Assembly: GCF_003254395.2 (NCBI RefSeq)
Contig: NC_037642.1
Coordinates: 4,185,494 to 4,249,493, forward strand
Source of the DNA: Apis mellifera
Taxonomy: Eukaryota > Arthropoda > Insecta > Hymenoptera > Apidae
Direction of reading: 5' to 3'
DNA length: 64,000 nucleotides
Shown: in pieces, positions 14,101 through 27,799 of the stretch
Layout of the letters: the number at the start of each line of letters is the position of its first letter
Numbering within the stretch: the first letter of the stretch is position 1
Notes under the pieces: generated by a model
Database searches by the model: none
What the model was told of the DNA's origin: nothing
Seen by the model: the letters and a program-made list of their open reading frames with translations, nothing else
Position numbers and translations under genes: made by a program

Positions 14101-16030
14101 GAGGATATTGTAACTTGAAGATTGTAAGTGGTGAATAGTTTACGAGTAATTTGCATTTATAGATCAAAATGAAACGTCTTAGCGCGCAGCAGGTTGCATT
14201 TCAATTTTGTTTTGAATTTATTAACAATCTTGTTGCAGAAGCAACGAAAACTTGTATACACAATTGAAACTAATGTTAACTTTTATTGAAACGTCCAAAT
14301 ACTTTCTACTTTACCACTAATTTATACAAGTTTGAATGTCTTGTAATTTAATCTAAATGTTCTGGCAACAAAATTTCATTATGTTAAAAAACTTTTCCAT
14401 CCTTTATGCATATTAAATATTCACTAAAACTATAAAAGAAAAAAACCAAAAATCATCACTTCAAAGATTCTTTCAAGTACAATATCACTCGTGACAAAGA
14501 ATAAATTTTAATCCATTCACTAATAAACAAAATAACAATCACATATTTAATCATTATTCTCCTATACAACCCAATATACTCTATGATCATCATCAATGTG
14601 TCAATGCAAAATTTTTAACTCATTTATACGTTTCAATTGAGTCTCATGATCACCATGGATTAATAAGATTAATAATTTCGACACGACGAGTAAGAGAATT
14701 AAATTAGTCACAGGAAAATAGAAACGTGGATGGAATATACGGATTTCGGCGGAAGTTGAGGGCTTGATACTTTGTCACGAGACGGGACGGATTCCTCGAA
14801 ACGAAACAGATTGGATTTGAAGGGAAGGCGTCGAAGTTAGAGTCTGATTTTCGATTGTCCTTTAGAAAAGTGGAATAAGAGGAAAGTAGATTAAGAATGA
14901 GGGGGAACTGTGTTTCACGGTTTGTTGCAGTTGGTAAGGAGAGAACGTGGTGTTCTTGATGCGTCCCATTTTTGCGACCTCGTTTCCTAAGTAATCCCTT
15001 TCAACGGCTGTTTATTCAACGACTATAAATTTCACTGATACTGGAAAATCACTCGGGGAAATCACGTTAATGGAATGTTCGATTTAATTACTTTTGTTCT
15101 CATGTAGGCGGGACAATATTTCTAAAGGATTGTAATGTAATGGCAAAATTATGTTTGTAATTTTTAAAGCTTTTTTGTACAGAATTTATATAGAATATCT
15201 TTAAAAATTGTATATAAATGTTGCTTATAACAAAGTGAATTTTTATTTTGAGATTTTTGCAATCAATTTCAAGTTCTTATAATTTTTTAGTATAAAATAC
15301 AATTTTTTTGTATATATTTATATATATCTTTTAAGATATCATTTAAATTATAATTGTAACTATTCGTTTAATAAAAATTTTTAATAAATTTTTAGTTCTA
15401 AACAAATAAACAATCAAATATTCTATTTCAAATATATTTCATTCGTTATGATATATGTAGAAAAGGCGACTCATCCATTTTACGGCTATGCAAAAGCAAC
15501 ACGAATGTTACAAACAGTTTCAATTAATGAAAATTTATATTTTGATTTGTTTCCAGGGCTTTTTGACAATTTTTTTACAATTCAATTTAACAGTTACAAC
15601 AGCTTTTGAAGCTTTTCCCTTTTTTTAGAGATAAAAATACTATCTGTGTAAAAGAAAAAGAGATTACTACTTCTTTTTGATAATATTTTTTTAATGTATA
15701 CCGTTTCAAATATTCAATCTGTTTATTTATTTAGTTACTCATTTTATCATTATTATATGCATTACATAATAATTTTTAATGTATAAAGTACTAAATATTG
15801 AACAATAAACTAACTGGACAATCTAAACAATTACCCAATATCCAATTATTATACATAATATTAATCTTACTACTATAAAAAAAAAATGAATTGAAAAACA
15901 ACCACCTGCAATCATAGAAACTGAAATCAATCGTCCATTTTATGTTATCCTATCACATCCAAAATATCCTAAACCGCCAATAGATTTCCATAAATCGTTA
16001 TCGTCATTTTCCAAGAAACAATACCATTTA
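11119..16030. other. Non-coding, AT-rich with an island at 13.33-13.8 kb
   Basis: No gene recognised. Homopolymer A/T runs are frequent (for example about 12,530-12,550 and 13,865-13,880). The stretch 13,330-13,800 is CpG-richer and open in three plus-strand frames at once, the signature of composition rather than coding. 14,640-15,060 is moderately GC-richer and likewise without a recognisable product. Confidence 0.55.
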
Positions 16031-16353
16031 TCAACCGCGTGCACGTTCAATTTGTATTCAACACGATTTATTCCTGATCCATTGGGTATAGATAAATATC
16101 TGGACCACGAGAAAGAGGATTAGAGAGCAAGTTAGCCGTTCGAGCATCGTGATACGAAATTAAATATCGGGAACGTCGGCCGGCCGTGTCCTATGTTCAT
16201 CCATTATCTTCAATTATTAATATAGCCACGCCGAAATTGCCGTGCGTTTCCACCGTATAATCAAAGCAAATTCCCGATAACCGGTATAACGATGTAAAAC
16301 GAACACAAGGCGACCGCATTATTCCATTACCCTTCAAAGCAGGAGTAATGATT

Positions 16354-16375
16354 CCCCCCCCCCCCCCTCCCCTCC
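16354..16375. repeat. C-run (C14) with following C-clusters
   Basis: An uninterrupted run of 14 C (16,354-16,367) is followed by two C4 clusters separated by single T. On the minus strand this is a G-run plus G-tracts that could form a G-quadruplex. It lies in a GC-richer island (about 16,030-16,640) with no gene. Run length is prone to sequencing error. Confidence 0.8.
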
Positions 16376-16640
16376 ATCCCCGCATACCATGGTAACCGAG
16401 TAAATTGCTTGTTTTATATGCAAATTTCTTTACTCTCCTCACCCTGGACGGAATTATAGCCACGCGATAAACACGTGGCACCGCCATTGGGATCCATCTG
16501 ATAATCAGTTTTAGACACCGTTGTTCAATTTGTCATTTTGCCACGGGCTACCCCTCGGTTAAGGGCAAAGGTACCGGGCAGCCAAATTACCGGAGTGGAG
16601 ATTCAAAACTTTAGCCGTGGCTACTATATTACGAAAATAG

Positions 16641-19600
16641 AGCTGCGAACAGAGAAAATAGGAATTTATTAGTTTGGAGTTTGTAACTCTGGGGTTACAA
16701 TGTTGCGAACTGCGCAATGCTGGATACAAAACTGCAAAAGGGTAACTAGAGAATTGGAGATCTTAAGATCTGTACAGAATTTATAAATGTCTAAGGATGA
16801 AGCTATGGCCAGCTATGAGAATAGAAAATCAAGTATTTGAAGACTGTTGAATCTGTTATATTACAGCACACATAATTCTGAATATACAGAAACTAGGGAA
16901 TTATTGAATCTTAAACATTACTATGAAAAGTGAATAGAATAGTGCAAAAGGCAGAAAACTAGCAGGGTTGGAATTTTATGTATTGTCTGTGGCTCTGAAT
17001 CGAACTACTGAATAAAATTGAAGAATTGAATAAAATGTATGTTTAAATCGATTTAGGGAAAAAATCAGTACCACGTTTGCAAAGAGATATGAAGATATAT
17101 ATCTCGTTTAAGAATTTTCATCAAGAGAAACGAGAAGTTTTTACGGCGCGATTGTCAGTGATCCATCAAGGGGATGAAAGATTAATGAAGGTTGGCCGAA
17201 TGGTTCGATATTTTTGCAAGGTGGGGATATAAATTGTGGGGATAGACATTGGTCTTCCTTCCACTCTGAAATACTGATTGAAGATATTAATTTGCTCCAG
17301 TAATCAATAATATATTTCCTTTGGAACAATGTGGGACAGCCTTACGAAGATGTGGAGCGGAAAAGATAGCGACTTGTTAGAGATAAGTTGGGCGTAAGAG
17401 GACTTACAAAGACTCGGCAGACCTTATATGTGTACACGTATAACGTTTTCAGAAGAGACTACACATGTTTACGAAAGATGGTGACAAAGAAAGTAAAGAA
17501 GTAGATGAAACGTGTACATAGATATGTTTATCTTATATACATGTTAAACGATATTGAAAGAATTTTTGAAATTGTATAAAAATATATATTAGGGAGGAAA
17601 ATGCTAATAAGGAGCTCTCAATTCATTTTTTTATCTTGGAAAGTTCTTTTTTGCATTCAAGAATTCTCATTTTCTTTTCTATTCAATAACAGATTTAGTA
17701 CTTATATAAATATTTAATTAATTAATATATAATAAAATACATGTATATTAAATATTTTTAATATTCTTTTTTGTTCAGAAACATATCAAATTCTTGAATA
17801 ATGATAAAATTATCCGATTTATGTAAATCATTTACGTTAATACAATTATCAAACCGATTCAGATGTGATTAATTTTAGAATTCCAAACTCATTCTATAAA
17901 TATTGAGAATTTATTAGATATTGTCAAACGAGATACAGTGTATTATATCGAGGATTAAATCAATATAATATAAGAAGTTCAGATCTATATCACTTCACGA
18001 GATACTTCTCAGATAAAAGTGGATTTTTGAGGCGGTTAATGGATCGATTTTTAGAGCTACCGTGAACAGAGACAGCCTTTGAAAGTTTCCGCCGAATGGG
18101 AAGCATTGGCAACGAAACTCGACATCGTACTCCGAAGTCTATCTAAATCCATTACTATATAGCTAAATCCTGCCGTTATTGCGGGGATCGATCGTCGACA
18201 AATCTGCATTTCGTTTTAATCGACTTGCCAGAAGAAGCTATTCTATCAACGGATAAGCGAGGGAGTGTTTTCGAGAATTGTATTCTTGGAATTTTTTTTA
18301 TGAAAACTAGTAAACTTTATGATTTATGATAATATTTTAGATATTACGACAGTTGATTTATCAACTATTTTTTTTTTCCAAATTTGTAAGAGTTGTACAA
18401 AGGAATAATGTAAATAATTTAATAATTTTTCGACTAATCCGTGTTATATTTTTTTCATTGATTACAATTCTTTCGTTAAAAATTATATTCCTTATAAAAT
18501 GGAATACACGTGTCGTATGAAATGAAATAGACATGTCATATACAAGTTTGAATTTCTTTGCTTCGAAAGTGTCGATATTTGAAAAATATTGATATTTGAT
18601 GTATGGCAGAATTTTCTAGTTTATCTATATTTCCATAGGGGAAACTATACATATTTCAGACTATGTTGAACAAGGGTAGAGTTCTTATATCTCCATCCAA
18701 TACATTTGTCCTGGTGATGCTGTATAAATATTTTCAATTTATTCGTGTTCAATAAAAAAATTGAAAATGTACGAACAAATAATCAAAGATACGTGATTTT
18801 TACATAAAGTTTTAATAAGTTCATTTCGAATGATGGATAATTTATGATCAGATGAGATGATCAATGCGTTATAAGTAGAAAAGTCAACGATTCAATCAGA
18901 AATATTTATAGTCGGTGAATTTTTTAAAAAAACGAAGCTTTAAAGAAAAAAATTTTCTACATTTTTCATTTATTTTTGCACGAAAAATTCTCTGGATATT
19001 GATTATTTGATATTCACTGGGGAATAAGACAGGTACATATCCATTTGACTGGCATTCGAAAATATTTTTCTTGAAAACTTTTCTCCAACACAATTTTCTT
19101 ATTTTATTCTCATCATATTATCTACTAAACATTATTTATAAGAATATTTTCTCGTAATTTATACTCAACCAAATTAATTGATAAATTCAGAGAAAAATGG
19201 ATGTCTACAGATGTTACATTTTTATTTTAATTCTAAAACAAGCTCAAAGCTTAACTTTAGAGAAAATTAAATTTAAATCTTTACAATGAAATTCAATAAT
19301 ACAAAATCACCATTTCTTCTAAACTAAAATTCTATGCAAACATATTTTCATAAAAAATCTTCTGTTCCTTTATAATAAATCAAGAGAGATAATGAGTCGA
19401 TCATTAAAAGTACAACGAAACAGAAACACAAAATTCTATACACACCGATTCTGAAAACCGACACATTATTCTCAATTTGGCGCCAATTTCACGTGGAATT
19501 TTTACAGCCGATGCTTCCACCGAAAAATTTCAGACACGCCAACTCATTCGTCCAGGTCGAATCGAATTTTTTCGAACGAAAACGGAGATCGAGTTCTCCC

Positions 19601-21880
19601 TGTTTTTTTTTTTTTTTTTTTTTTTTCTTTTTTTTTTTCCCCCTCGTTTGTTGCCCTATCGCTTTCGCAGCGAATAGTATCGACATTTTTTTCGATGCTC
19701 TAACCGGATCCATACTCGTTACCCTATCGTCTTCCTTTTAAGCGAGGTCGCAGTTCCTCGCGCGTTACCTTCCCCCTTCGTTTCACTTTATTTCGTTACT
19801 CTTTTTCCAGTCGTCGAGCACCAACCCGTTCCTCGCGAATATACTCGATAATAAATCCTCTGGAGTGATTTACGAACCGATCCCCTCGTTCCTCCTCCCC
19901 TACCTCCTCTCTTCATCGGTTTCCGCCACCTTTCTCGCCCAGTTTGCAAATTAATAACGTCGACAACGATAGGCTTTGTTACAACTCGCTCTTACATTAC
20001 ATTATTACGGAATTGTGAAACGCTTGCTGTGATAATTTTCGCTGAAATAGAGAATGATCGTTGAAAGTGTTGTCATATCCGTGAGCGAATGTTGTAGCAG
20101 AAATTTTTAGAATATCGAGATAGGAGTTAGTATCATTGGTAGATGTAAATATATTTTCTATTTCGATAGATTTTTAATCAGATAGATTTTTATATCATTT
20201 GTATATTATTTAAAAAGAAATTTTAATATGATAAAACTATTTTTTTTATTCCAATATTCTTCTTCTTTCTTTGTTATATCTCTTTTTATTATTCGACAGG
20301 GTTTGAGAGGAAATTTAGCAAAATAAGTAATTTTATAATTTGATAATTAAATTAATTATTGAGTTGTAAACAAAGAAAATGAAGATATTTTTGAAAATTT
20401 TAAATTAAAAGAAGATATAACAAAGAATAAGTTACGTTAAAAATTGTTTGAAATTATATTATCTATGAAGTTCATAGCTATATAAGTAATAGTGCATTTC
20501 ATAAATAATTTAAACAAATTCTTTTTCACAAATTTACCTACTCCTTAATAATGTTCACTATCATATATATGCCAAATCATTGCTCGATTAATTTTTATAC
20601 AAAATTTATTCATATTCAACGAAAATGATTACAAATAGCATAAAGATTAACTGCATTTCACTTTTTCTATTTTTTTTTTTTCATATTGTCTCATTAAATT
20701 AATATAATCAAATCGTCTCTCTTTAAACGACGAACATTTGATGCTAATGCTTGAAAATTTGTCACGATAGATATGAAATATGATTATCGATCGTGGAAAA
20801 AAAAAAAGAAAAAAAAAAAAAAAAAAAAAAAATGTGAAAAAGCACAAGGTACAAAAATGATGGCGCGAAAACGAATTTCATAAATCACGTAAAAGCGATC
20901 GACGACACCATTTGTACATCTCCTGAATTTCGCGAATCGTACCCTGTGGCAGGTCGAAAAATCACGTGGCGAAGCGCGAAAATGCGTTTTTTACACGCGT
21001 GACTGCTGCGAAATTGTAGGTACATAAAACGCCCTCGAAATATAACATACATAGTGTACCACTTAAAATTACCATTTCCATGTGAACCAATATTATTATT
21101 TTCAAAAAAAAAAAAAAAACTGGCAAAGAATCAAATAATGGTCACGTGATTTTCAGTATCGTATCGAATGGAACTCTTTTTACGAGGAAAATGTTTTCCT
21201 CGTAATATAAAGATATCTTTTTTTAAAATGAAATTGTAACTTTTAAATATAATTGCGATATGATCATCATTAATAATCTTTCTCGATGCAATAATTACAA
21301 AAACTTACTTTCCATTATTCTAAGCTCTACCTAAGAAATGAAATTCTTCGAAGATGTTTATATACATAAAGTTTCTACTATATCACGTCCATCGTTGATG
21401 AAGTTAAATGTAAACATCCCTTCGAGTAAAATCACAAAATTAAAATTACAATATTCTCGTCCAAGTTATTTTTCTGAAGCGTAAAGTAAAATCTTGAGAT
21501 ATCAGAAAAAAAGACAGAGAGAGAGAGAAATATTAAACAACGTTCTCGAAAGAAATAACTTACATCGTTTTAATAACTTTTATCGCAACCAGAGATTTTT
21601 ACCGCAAACTTCGTTAATTTACAAGGGGAAACTTTTCAACAAGAATAAGTCAAGATACTTTGCATGTTCCATTGCAACGGATTAAAACTCGCGTTCCGTA
21701 TGTACAAACAATTAATCCAAACAGGAACGTGCATAAGTTTTATATATATATATATAAAGAATATCGCAGCTCGTTATGGTAAATTCTATTTTCACGCAAC
21801 GAATCCTGGTATAAAAGCTCGATTTCACCGTCGAGACCAACCTGCATTAAATATTTCAAACTGTTTTCTTCTGTTTTTTT
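16641..21880. other. Non-coding, AT-rich with an island at 19.45-20.06 kb
   Basis: No gene recognised. The island at about 19,450-20,060 contains two long T-runs (about 19,602-19,640) that create Phe-rich or Lys-rich pseudo-frames. A/T runs recur near 20,797-20,832 (A) and 21,103-21,118 (A). A short GA microsatellite is at about 21,515-21,528, and a (TA)n run at about 21,740-21,757. Confidence 0.55.
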
Positions 21881-21889
21881 TTTCTTTTT

Positions 21890-21915
21890 CTTCTCTCTCT
21901 CTCTCTCTCTCTCTG
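21890..21915. repeat. (CT)n microsatellite
   Basis: About eleven CT dinucleotides in a row, preceded by a T-rich pyrimidine tract from about 21,868. It lies at the start of a GC-richer island (to about 22,250) that is open on both strands without a recognisable product. Confidence 0.9.
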
Positions 21916-22260
21916 ACAACGTTGCACCACGCAAACATCGTCCCACGAGTAACGTCATCTCTTTCCGCGCATTCACTGCCACTTCCGCCAAGATTCGTAC
22001 TCGCGGCTCTCTCTTTATTCCTAATCAAGGAACATCTATGGAACGCGGGTGTTCGTGTTCCACCACGAAGTAGTTGCCACGCCGGCAGGAAACTTCGGAT
22101 GCGGAAGCAGTTAAAAGATAGAAAGTCCGCCAACCATTGAAATTATTTCACCCGTTTATTTAAAATTTGTCGCTGCTTATGCCGGGACAGGAAGTGGAAC
22201 GTTGTTCCAGACATTTTGGATGGCGCGCCAGCCAGCCTTTTGTTCGAATTGTATTGTATT

Positions 22261-25260
22261 TCTTCTGCTTATATTTTCGTGATCCGTATTTTTTTAAGTA
22301 GAAAATGAGACTGAAAGTGAAGACGAACGTAAAAATATATTGCAAATGAAATAAATGAAAGAAAAATTATTATAAAAAGAGTGATATGAATGAAGTTGAG
22401 TTGTTCATGTGAAATATCGAAATAAGAGCACTCGTATAATAAAAATCTAATAAATTAATTAATTTTCCTTCCCATCTTGATTTAGTTAAATATAAGATAC
22501 GTTCATGTTGTGTATGATATGAAAAAATTTCGAGAAATATTTTCTTTAAAGTGTATATAAAATGTATTTAAATGTATTTAAAATATTTAAAAATTTGGAA
22601 ACGATATTATCGACACGATAATTGTTTAATGAATTAATTTTGTATTAATTATCTATCAAAGATATTCAATTGCATTATGAAAATGTTGATATGAATGGAA
22701 TGATATTCAGGTCAGAATGTTTAGACAACATATATTTAATATGAAATAGAATAAATTATTCAGGCTATTTAATAATTCTAACATTGTTGAAATATACAAC
22801 GTTACCACGTTATTATAATGAAATTCTGATGAATAACGTACATGATAACGTAGATGGCTCGCGTGTCGAAAATTAGTCGATATCAAGCTCTTATAGGGAA
22901 GAAATTGCGGAATATTTTGTAAAATATATTCAAATATACCAACTAGAAACAGCGAATTTCTGCACGATTTTTCGTTATTTGCCAAGCACTGTACTATCGT
23001 GAGTTTCAAACGTGAAAAGCAGACAGAAATGCTAAGTACTCGTCCCTTAAGTCGTTGCATACACGTTTGTGTAAAAAGGAAGGATAGGTCTTCGATCATG
23101 TTGTCATGTTATATGCAGTACCATAATCTGTCTTTACGATAAATGATTCCGTGTACAAAAAGGACTCGAAAAAATATTCTGCTTATCGATTCAATCTATT
23201 GATACAAGAATTTCTCTTGAAATTGTAGAAAAAGTGAATATTGGTGTAATGTTATTGATTCAAAACACAAGTATAGTGAACAGAATGAACAAAATATTTA
23301 TATCTTATAATCACATTATCATAATTTTTAAATTTTTCAACAGAGTAAGTGAAAGTAAATTTCAATTTTTTAATCTTTGAAAAATCTTACAAAAAGAATC
23401 TTGATTTGGAAATTTGATTTTTTTTTCTATTTTTTTTTATTGGATAAATTTTTAAAATTATATTTAATTATTATATATCAAAGAAAATAAGCAAAGAAAC
23501 AGTATTTGATTTCTATTTAAATACAGTTATATTTGCACATAACAAAGTTATAGAGATGATATGAATTCAACTATCGAGAAATTATTCATTCTCTGGTGTG
23601 TCAATTTTCATGCAATTTATGTTGAAGCATCTATAAAGAGGCGTATTTCAAACCTCTAACGCATAATATACTAATTATTATGTCTATCATATGTGCAATT
23701 TAATTGCTGTTTGTACGTTTAACTTCCTCTAATAATCACCTGTGATGACGAACATCCTTTAATACACGTATATACAATGCTTATAAATTTTACTCGTTAC
23801 CTTCATTATCTGAATTAATTAAATCTTGTTACGTATCGATTAATTTGTGATGAAAGCTAATGAAATTTTCATACATATTTTCCTTCCTTATTATCATTAA
23901 GCATTAATTTACAGGAAGTGTAATTAATAATTATTAAATTTAATTTTTCTTCTTTTTAATAATTCGAAATTTTTAAAAACTAATCTCCAGAAATAAAATT
24001 TGAATCAATGGGAGAGTATTGAAAATTTCAAGTTAATGAACGTCGAGTCTCGAATTACTTCCCTTTGATGATTAAAATAGTTTTATCTATTTTTGACTCT
24101 GTCAAGATTTTCACCTTTACAACTTTGACATATTGAAGAATTCCATTTTAGCTAGATGACGTACATCAAGAGGATCAATATAATAAAATACGTAGAAAAT
24201 ATAAAGACCCTTCTTTGTAGCCTAAAAATATTTTTTACTTAAAATTTCTAATATCGATTATGAATATAAATAAAGTAACCTCGATCATATATTTTTAATT
24301 ATTAGACTCGAATGTTATAAATTTATTCAAGATTTTGTAAAAACTTATTCAATATACAAAAAGTATATCATATATAAAACATGTATTAAATTATATTTTT
24401 ATATACTTTATATTACAACGTAGATCATTGCGTTCATTGCGTACAAATGAAACTTTCTCTTTTCATATAAAAAAACATGAGAAGACATAAAATATTTTGT
24501 CATCAAAATCTACTGAGGAAATAGAGAAAGCTATGCCATTGAAATTGCTTTTTGTTTCATCCCGATATCTCAATCAATTGCCAAGATATAATGCATTAAA
24601 GATGCTCTAATATTTAAAACGGCGTGAAAACTATGAATGAGCCGTTATCTATACTTTTTTCTTGGAACTATGAGTACTATGTTCTTCTAGGAATAGTGCA
24701 CTAATTCTAGGAAATGCGTCTCTCACTTATCTAGAGTGTGGGATAGGTCAGTGAGAGGAGGTGCGAGCGAGAGGTCTGAATAAGTGACAAGGATGAGAGG
24801 AATAAATGATAAAAAATTACCTTTTTCTTTACACGACGATATCTCGACAACCAGAGGTCGTATCAAGATAAATTAAAAACCATTTTAAAGAGAAAAGTTC
24901 AGCGCTTCTAACGATCCCTGATTCGTTGATTAAAAGTCACTATCTTTGAAATTATAACGGTTTAAAGTTTTCTTAATTTTAATACAGATTAATCGAGGTT
25001 TAATTACGCGATAAATACGTTTTATTTCTGGGATAATATTGTTTACAACGATCTTATTAACGACGTATTGAAGATTATAAATCGATTTAAAAATTTTCCG
25101 CGTTAATTCTTTCGAGTAAAGCGAATTGAATTATTTTTAATTTGAATTTAATTATGTCGATTGATCAAAATCGGCTTTTATCTCGCGTTACTCCTATAAT
25201 ATGAAAAATATATATTTGCATGGAAATCCGCAATGTCTAGAAACAAACAGGTAAATCAAG
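22261..25260. other. Non-coding, AT-rich
   Basis: About 3 kb of AT-rich sequence. I see no exon, no RNA gene and no mobile element. 24,650-24,800 is slightly GC-richer and contains the octamer-like run around 'gtcagtgagagg', but nothing decisive. Confidence 0.55.
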
Positions 25261-25579
25261 TTAAAGATCCATTCCTTTCTTCCTGTTGAAAAGGAATACG
25301 GAGTTTGAGGAGAGCATCCGCAATCTACCAATTATATAACCAAACCATCCCCAACCTAATCCTCGAGAAACGAACATTCCAAACAATCCAACTTCCGTGG
25401 CATCGGCAAAAGTCGGTATCTGTACTCAACAGAACCTATTCTGTCCATCGCGTTCTGAGGCCCCGAGGTACGGACAGGAAGTTCAGTAGCTTTGATTTCG
25501 AAGCCGCAGCACGTTACTGCCAATTATTCAACGTACACATTGTCCCATTGTGAATCAGTCGAGAGACGGTGGTCGATTA

Positions 25580-25680
25580 CTGCATCCGAAGTGGAGCCGT
25601 TATGTCAATTTGCATAATGCATCGATTAAATAAACGGGTTGCGGTGCCGTCCAATGTCGTAGAGCACGGAAACCGAGGCA
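25580..25680. promoter_or_regulatory. Candidate enhancer with POU and forkhead-like sites
   Basis: Within a GC-richer island (about 25,260-26,180), 25,605-25,645 packs ATTTGCAT (octamer, POU-type), ATGCAT, ATCGATTA (homeodomain-like) and TAAATAAACG (forkhead-like) into about 40 bases. Further homeodomain-like cores (CATTAATTGG, CCTAATTGC) occur near 25,935-25,955. The island is open for 185 codons on the plus strand, but that translation resembles no protein. Motif matches are seen directly; enhancer function is inference. Confidence 0.35.
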
Positions 25681-26180
25681 GTGCCCGCCGCAAAACAACT
25701 ATTGACAGCCAAATTCTCCACACTGTCCACGTGCATATATCGTCATCAATCGTCCAACACATTCAAATTAACGCGCCTTCCTCCTTTTTTTCCTTCCTCT
25801 CAACGCTATCCCGCCAGCCAGTCATCGTGCACGCCCGCCTCGACCACGAGCTTCGTAAATGCTTCACAACGATTATGAGGCCGCCGACAGCGTCATTACG
25901 AATGACTGACACCAGTGGCCGGTTGTCTTTACGCATTAATTGGAACCCTAATTGCAACGATCGCGCCCGATTCGGGTTACGTTTTGACGGATTACGTTAT
26001 ATTCGTCGCGATCAATTCAGGGGGTTGACAACCCTCGACGCGATTATCGACGAGGTGAACCGCGACTCGACGCTCCACCGAATTTTAATACCAAATCGTC
26101 GATTCTATTTACCGTCTTCGCGATGATCGTTGTGGAACGTTGAAACGATTTGTGAATTATAAAAGGGGATTCTTCGAAAG

Positions 26181-27290
26181 TTTTTAGAATGCGAGATAAA
26201 ACAACGTGAATAAATCAAGAATTGTTTGGAAGAGATGTCAACAAGGGGAAGTTGGTCTTTAAATTTATACGTTTGAATGAACGTAAAAGCTTCTAAAAGC
26301 TACTACTATTCTTTCATATTCATAATCATCGAACTTAAGAAATTTATTAACGATGAGAGATTCTATTGGATCAATAATAATCCAAGAAGTGTAACGTTAG
26401 AGGTAATAAAAATTGAAGGAAGTGAAATGTGTCACAAAATTTCAATATTAATTGAATATAAAAAAAATTTAAATTACCTAATAGAATGTAAATAAAATAT
26501 ACAAAAATATATTTCCTTCCCACAATATATTTTTTAATTAATATTCTCACTTTTTCTTAGGAATAATAAAAGACTTTAAAGCGAGAAGATATTGTATCCT
26601 ATACTATTTCATTTATTCATATCGGTTAGTGATAAAATTTTAAACCTCAAAAGAGGAAATGAATAGATTGAATAGAATAATAGGATAATAGAACTCCTCT
26701 ACAAAAGGGAAATGAGTAATTTATTCATTCGCTTTTCAAGAAGCAAAATGAATGACGGTGTTAATATTTTCCACAATATATGGTTTTATAATGAAAATTA
26801 TGTAATAAATAATTTAAATTACAAATGAATTTAAACTATTTATATTTTAAAAATTTCCATATAGTGAAAAGTTGTTGTACGTGTTAAAAATGACACGTTA
26901 ATTTAAACATTCATTTCATATAGTAAATACGTATCAATTGTAGTGTATTTCTAGTAAAATTATTTGTAACACTACAACGAAATGCAACGTAAAAGAAAAT
27001 TTTGAAGTACGATATCAAATCATCACATCGATTGTTCAAAGACAATGTATTCAATATCTATACGTACAAAAAAATATTATACGTTTAAATATCGCTACAC
27101 ATACATCCAAATGAATAAAAGAAAAAGCAATTTTGGAAATCTACATTCTACCGTTACTAGTATAAAGACCACAAAAAAACCACATAAATTCGATATCCTA
27201 TTCGAAATTAAAATTAAAGTAACGAAAATATGGCGAACGGGATGATTATCACGAAAATAAATAAATACTCGTGGACGATATTACAATAGA
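26181..27290. other. Non-coding, AT-rich
   Basis: No gene recognised. Plain AT-rich sequence immediately downstream (in minus-strand sense) of the candidate 5' exon at 27.4 kb, so it could be the beginning of that gene's first intron. Confidence 0.5.
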
Positions 27291-27372
27291 ATTATTCTTG
27301 CATCTTAATTGAACATTCCCCCCCTCCTTCTCGAGTGAGCTCGGTTGGAAATCAGAAGTTTCAATCACTTAC

Positions 27373-27457
27373 TCGGCTCGTCGACGTCGCCGAGGAAAAC
27401 TTCCGCCGCGACAAACCAAGCCATCATCATGCTCATCAGCAAAAGCATCCCCCTCAT
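27373..27457 (-). CDS. First coding exon of a probable secreted or membrane protein (partial)
   Basis: The ATG at 27,457 (context CCAGGATGAG, A at -3) opens 28 codons beginning MRGMLLLMSMMMAWFVAAE. This is a textbook signal peptide: a positive residue, a hydrophobic core of about 15 residues, and small residues (VAA) before a likely cleavage site. An acidic stretch follows (GDVDEP), and the frame then meets CCGA|GTAAGTG, a consensus splice donor at 27,372, in phase 1. If unspliced it would stop within two codons. The frame stays open upstream without an earlier ATG for at least 65 codons, presumably 5' UTR. I found no convincing following exon between here and position 1, so the gene's identity is unknown. 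A large first intron extending beyond the window would be normal for insect adhesion or signalling genes (inference). Confidence 0.5.
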
Positions 27458-27773
27458 CCTGGGACCGTGCGCAACCGAACAACCGAGTCCTGGCAAATCC
27501 CCTGCTCCCCCACGAATATCCTCCTCCTCCTCCTTAACTCCAGGATAGCAAGTTGGCCGAGATAGCTGATAAGTTTCAATGAATCTAGTTCTCTCGATGG
27601 GTTGGAACTTCACTTCTCTCAAACCGATTCTCTCTCTTCTCTTCGTCTTCCGGGATTTCAACTTGGCTATCCGTCGTGTGCCACGACGCGAGTCACACGA
27701 AGAACTTCACACTACACTCGTTCCTCTCTAACTTCACACCGCGATTCTCTGCTACTTCCTTCATCAACTCGCA

Positions 27774-27798
27774 CATATAAATACATATAAATATATAT
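27774..27798 (-). promoter_or_regulatory. Candidate TATA boxes for the 27.4 kb exon
   Basis: Read on the minus strand, two TATA-like runs (TATATATTTATATG at 27,785-27,798 and TATTTATATG at 27,774-27,783) lie about 320 bases upstream of the signal-peptide ATG. That would place a start site near 27,745-27,755 and a 5' UTR of roughly 290 bases. This rests on the motif and distance only. Confidence 0.3.
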
Positions 27799-27799
27799 G

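Noticed and set aside
25569..26126. 185-codon plus-strand frame in a GC-richer island
   Set aside because: No domain, signal peptide or codon pattern; other frames are open over the same bases; the DNA looks more like clustered binding sites.
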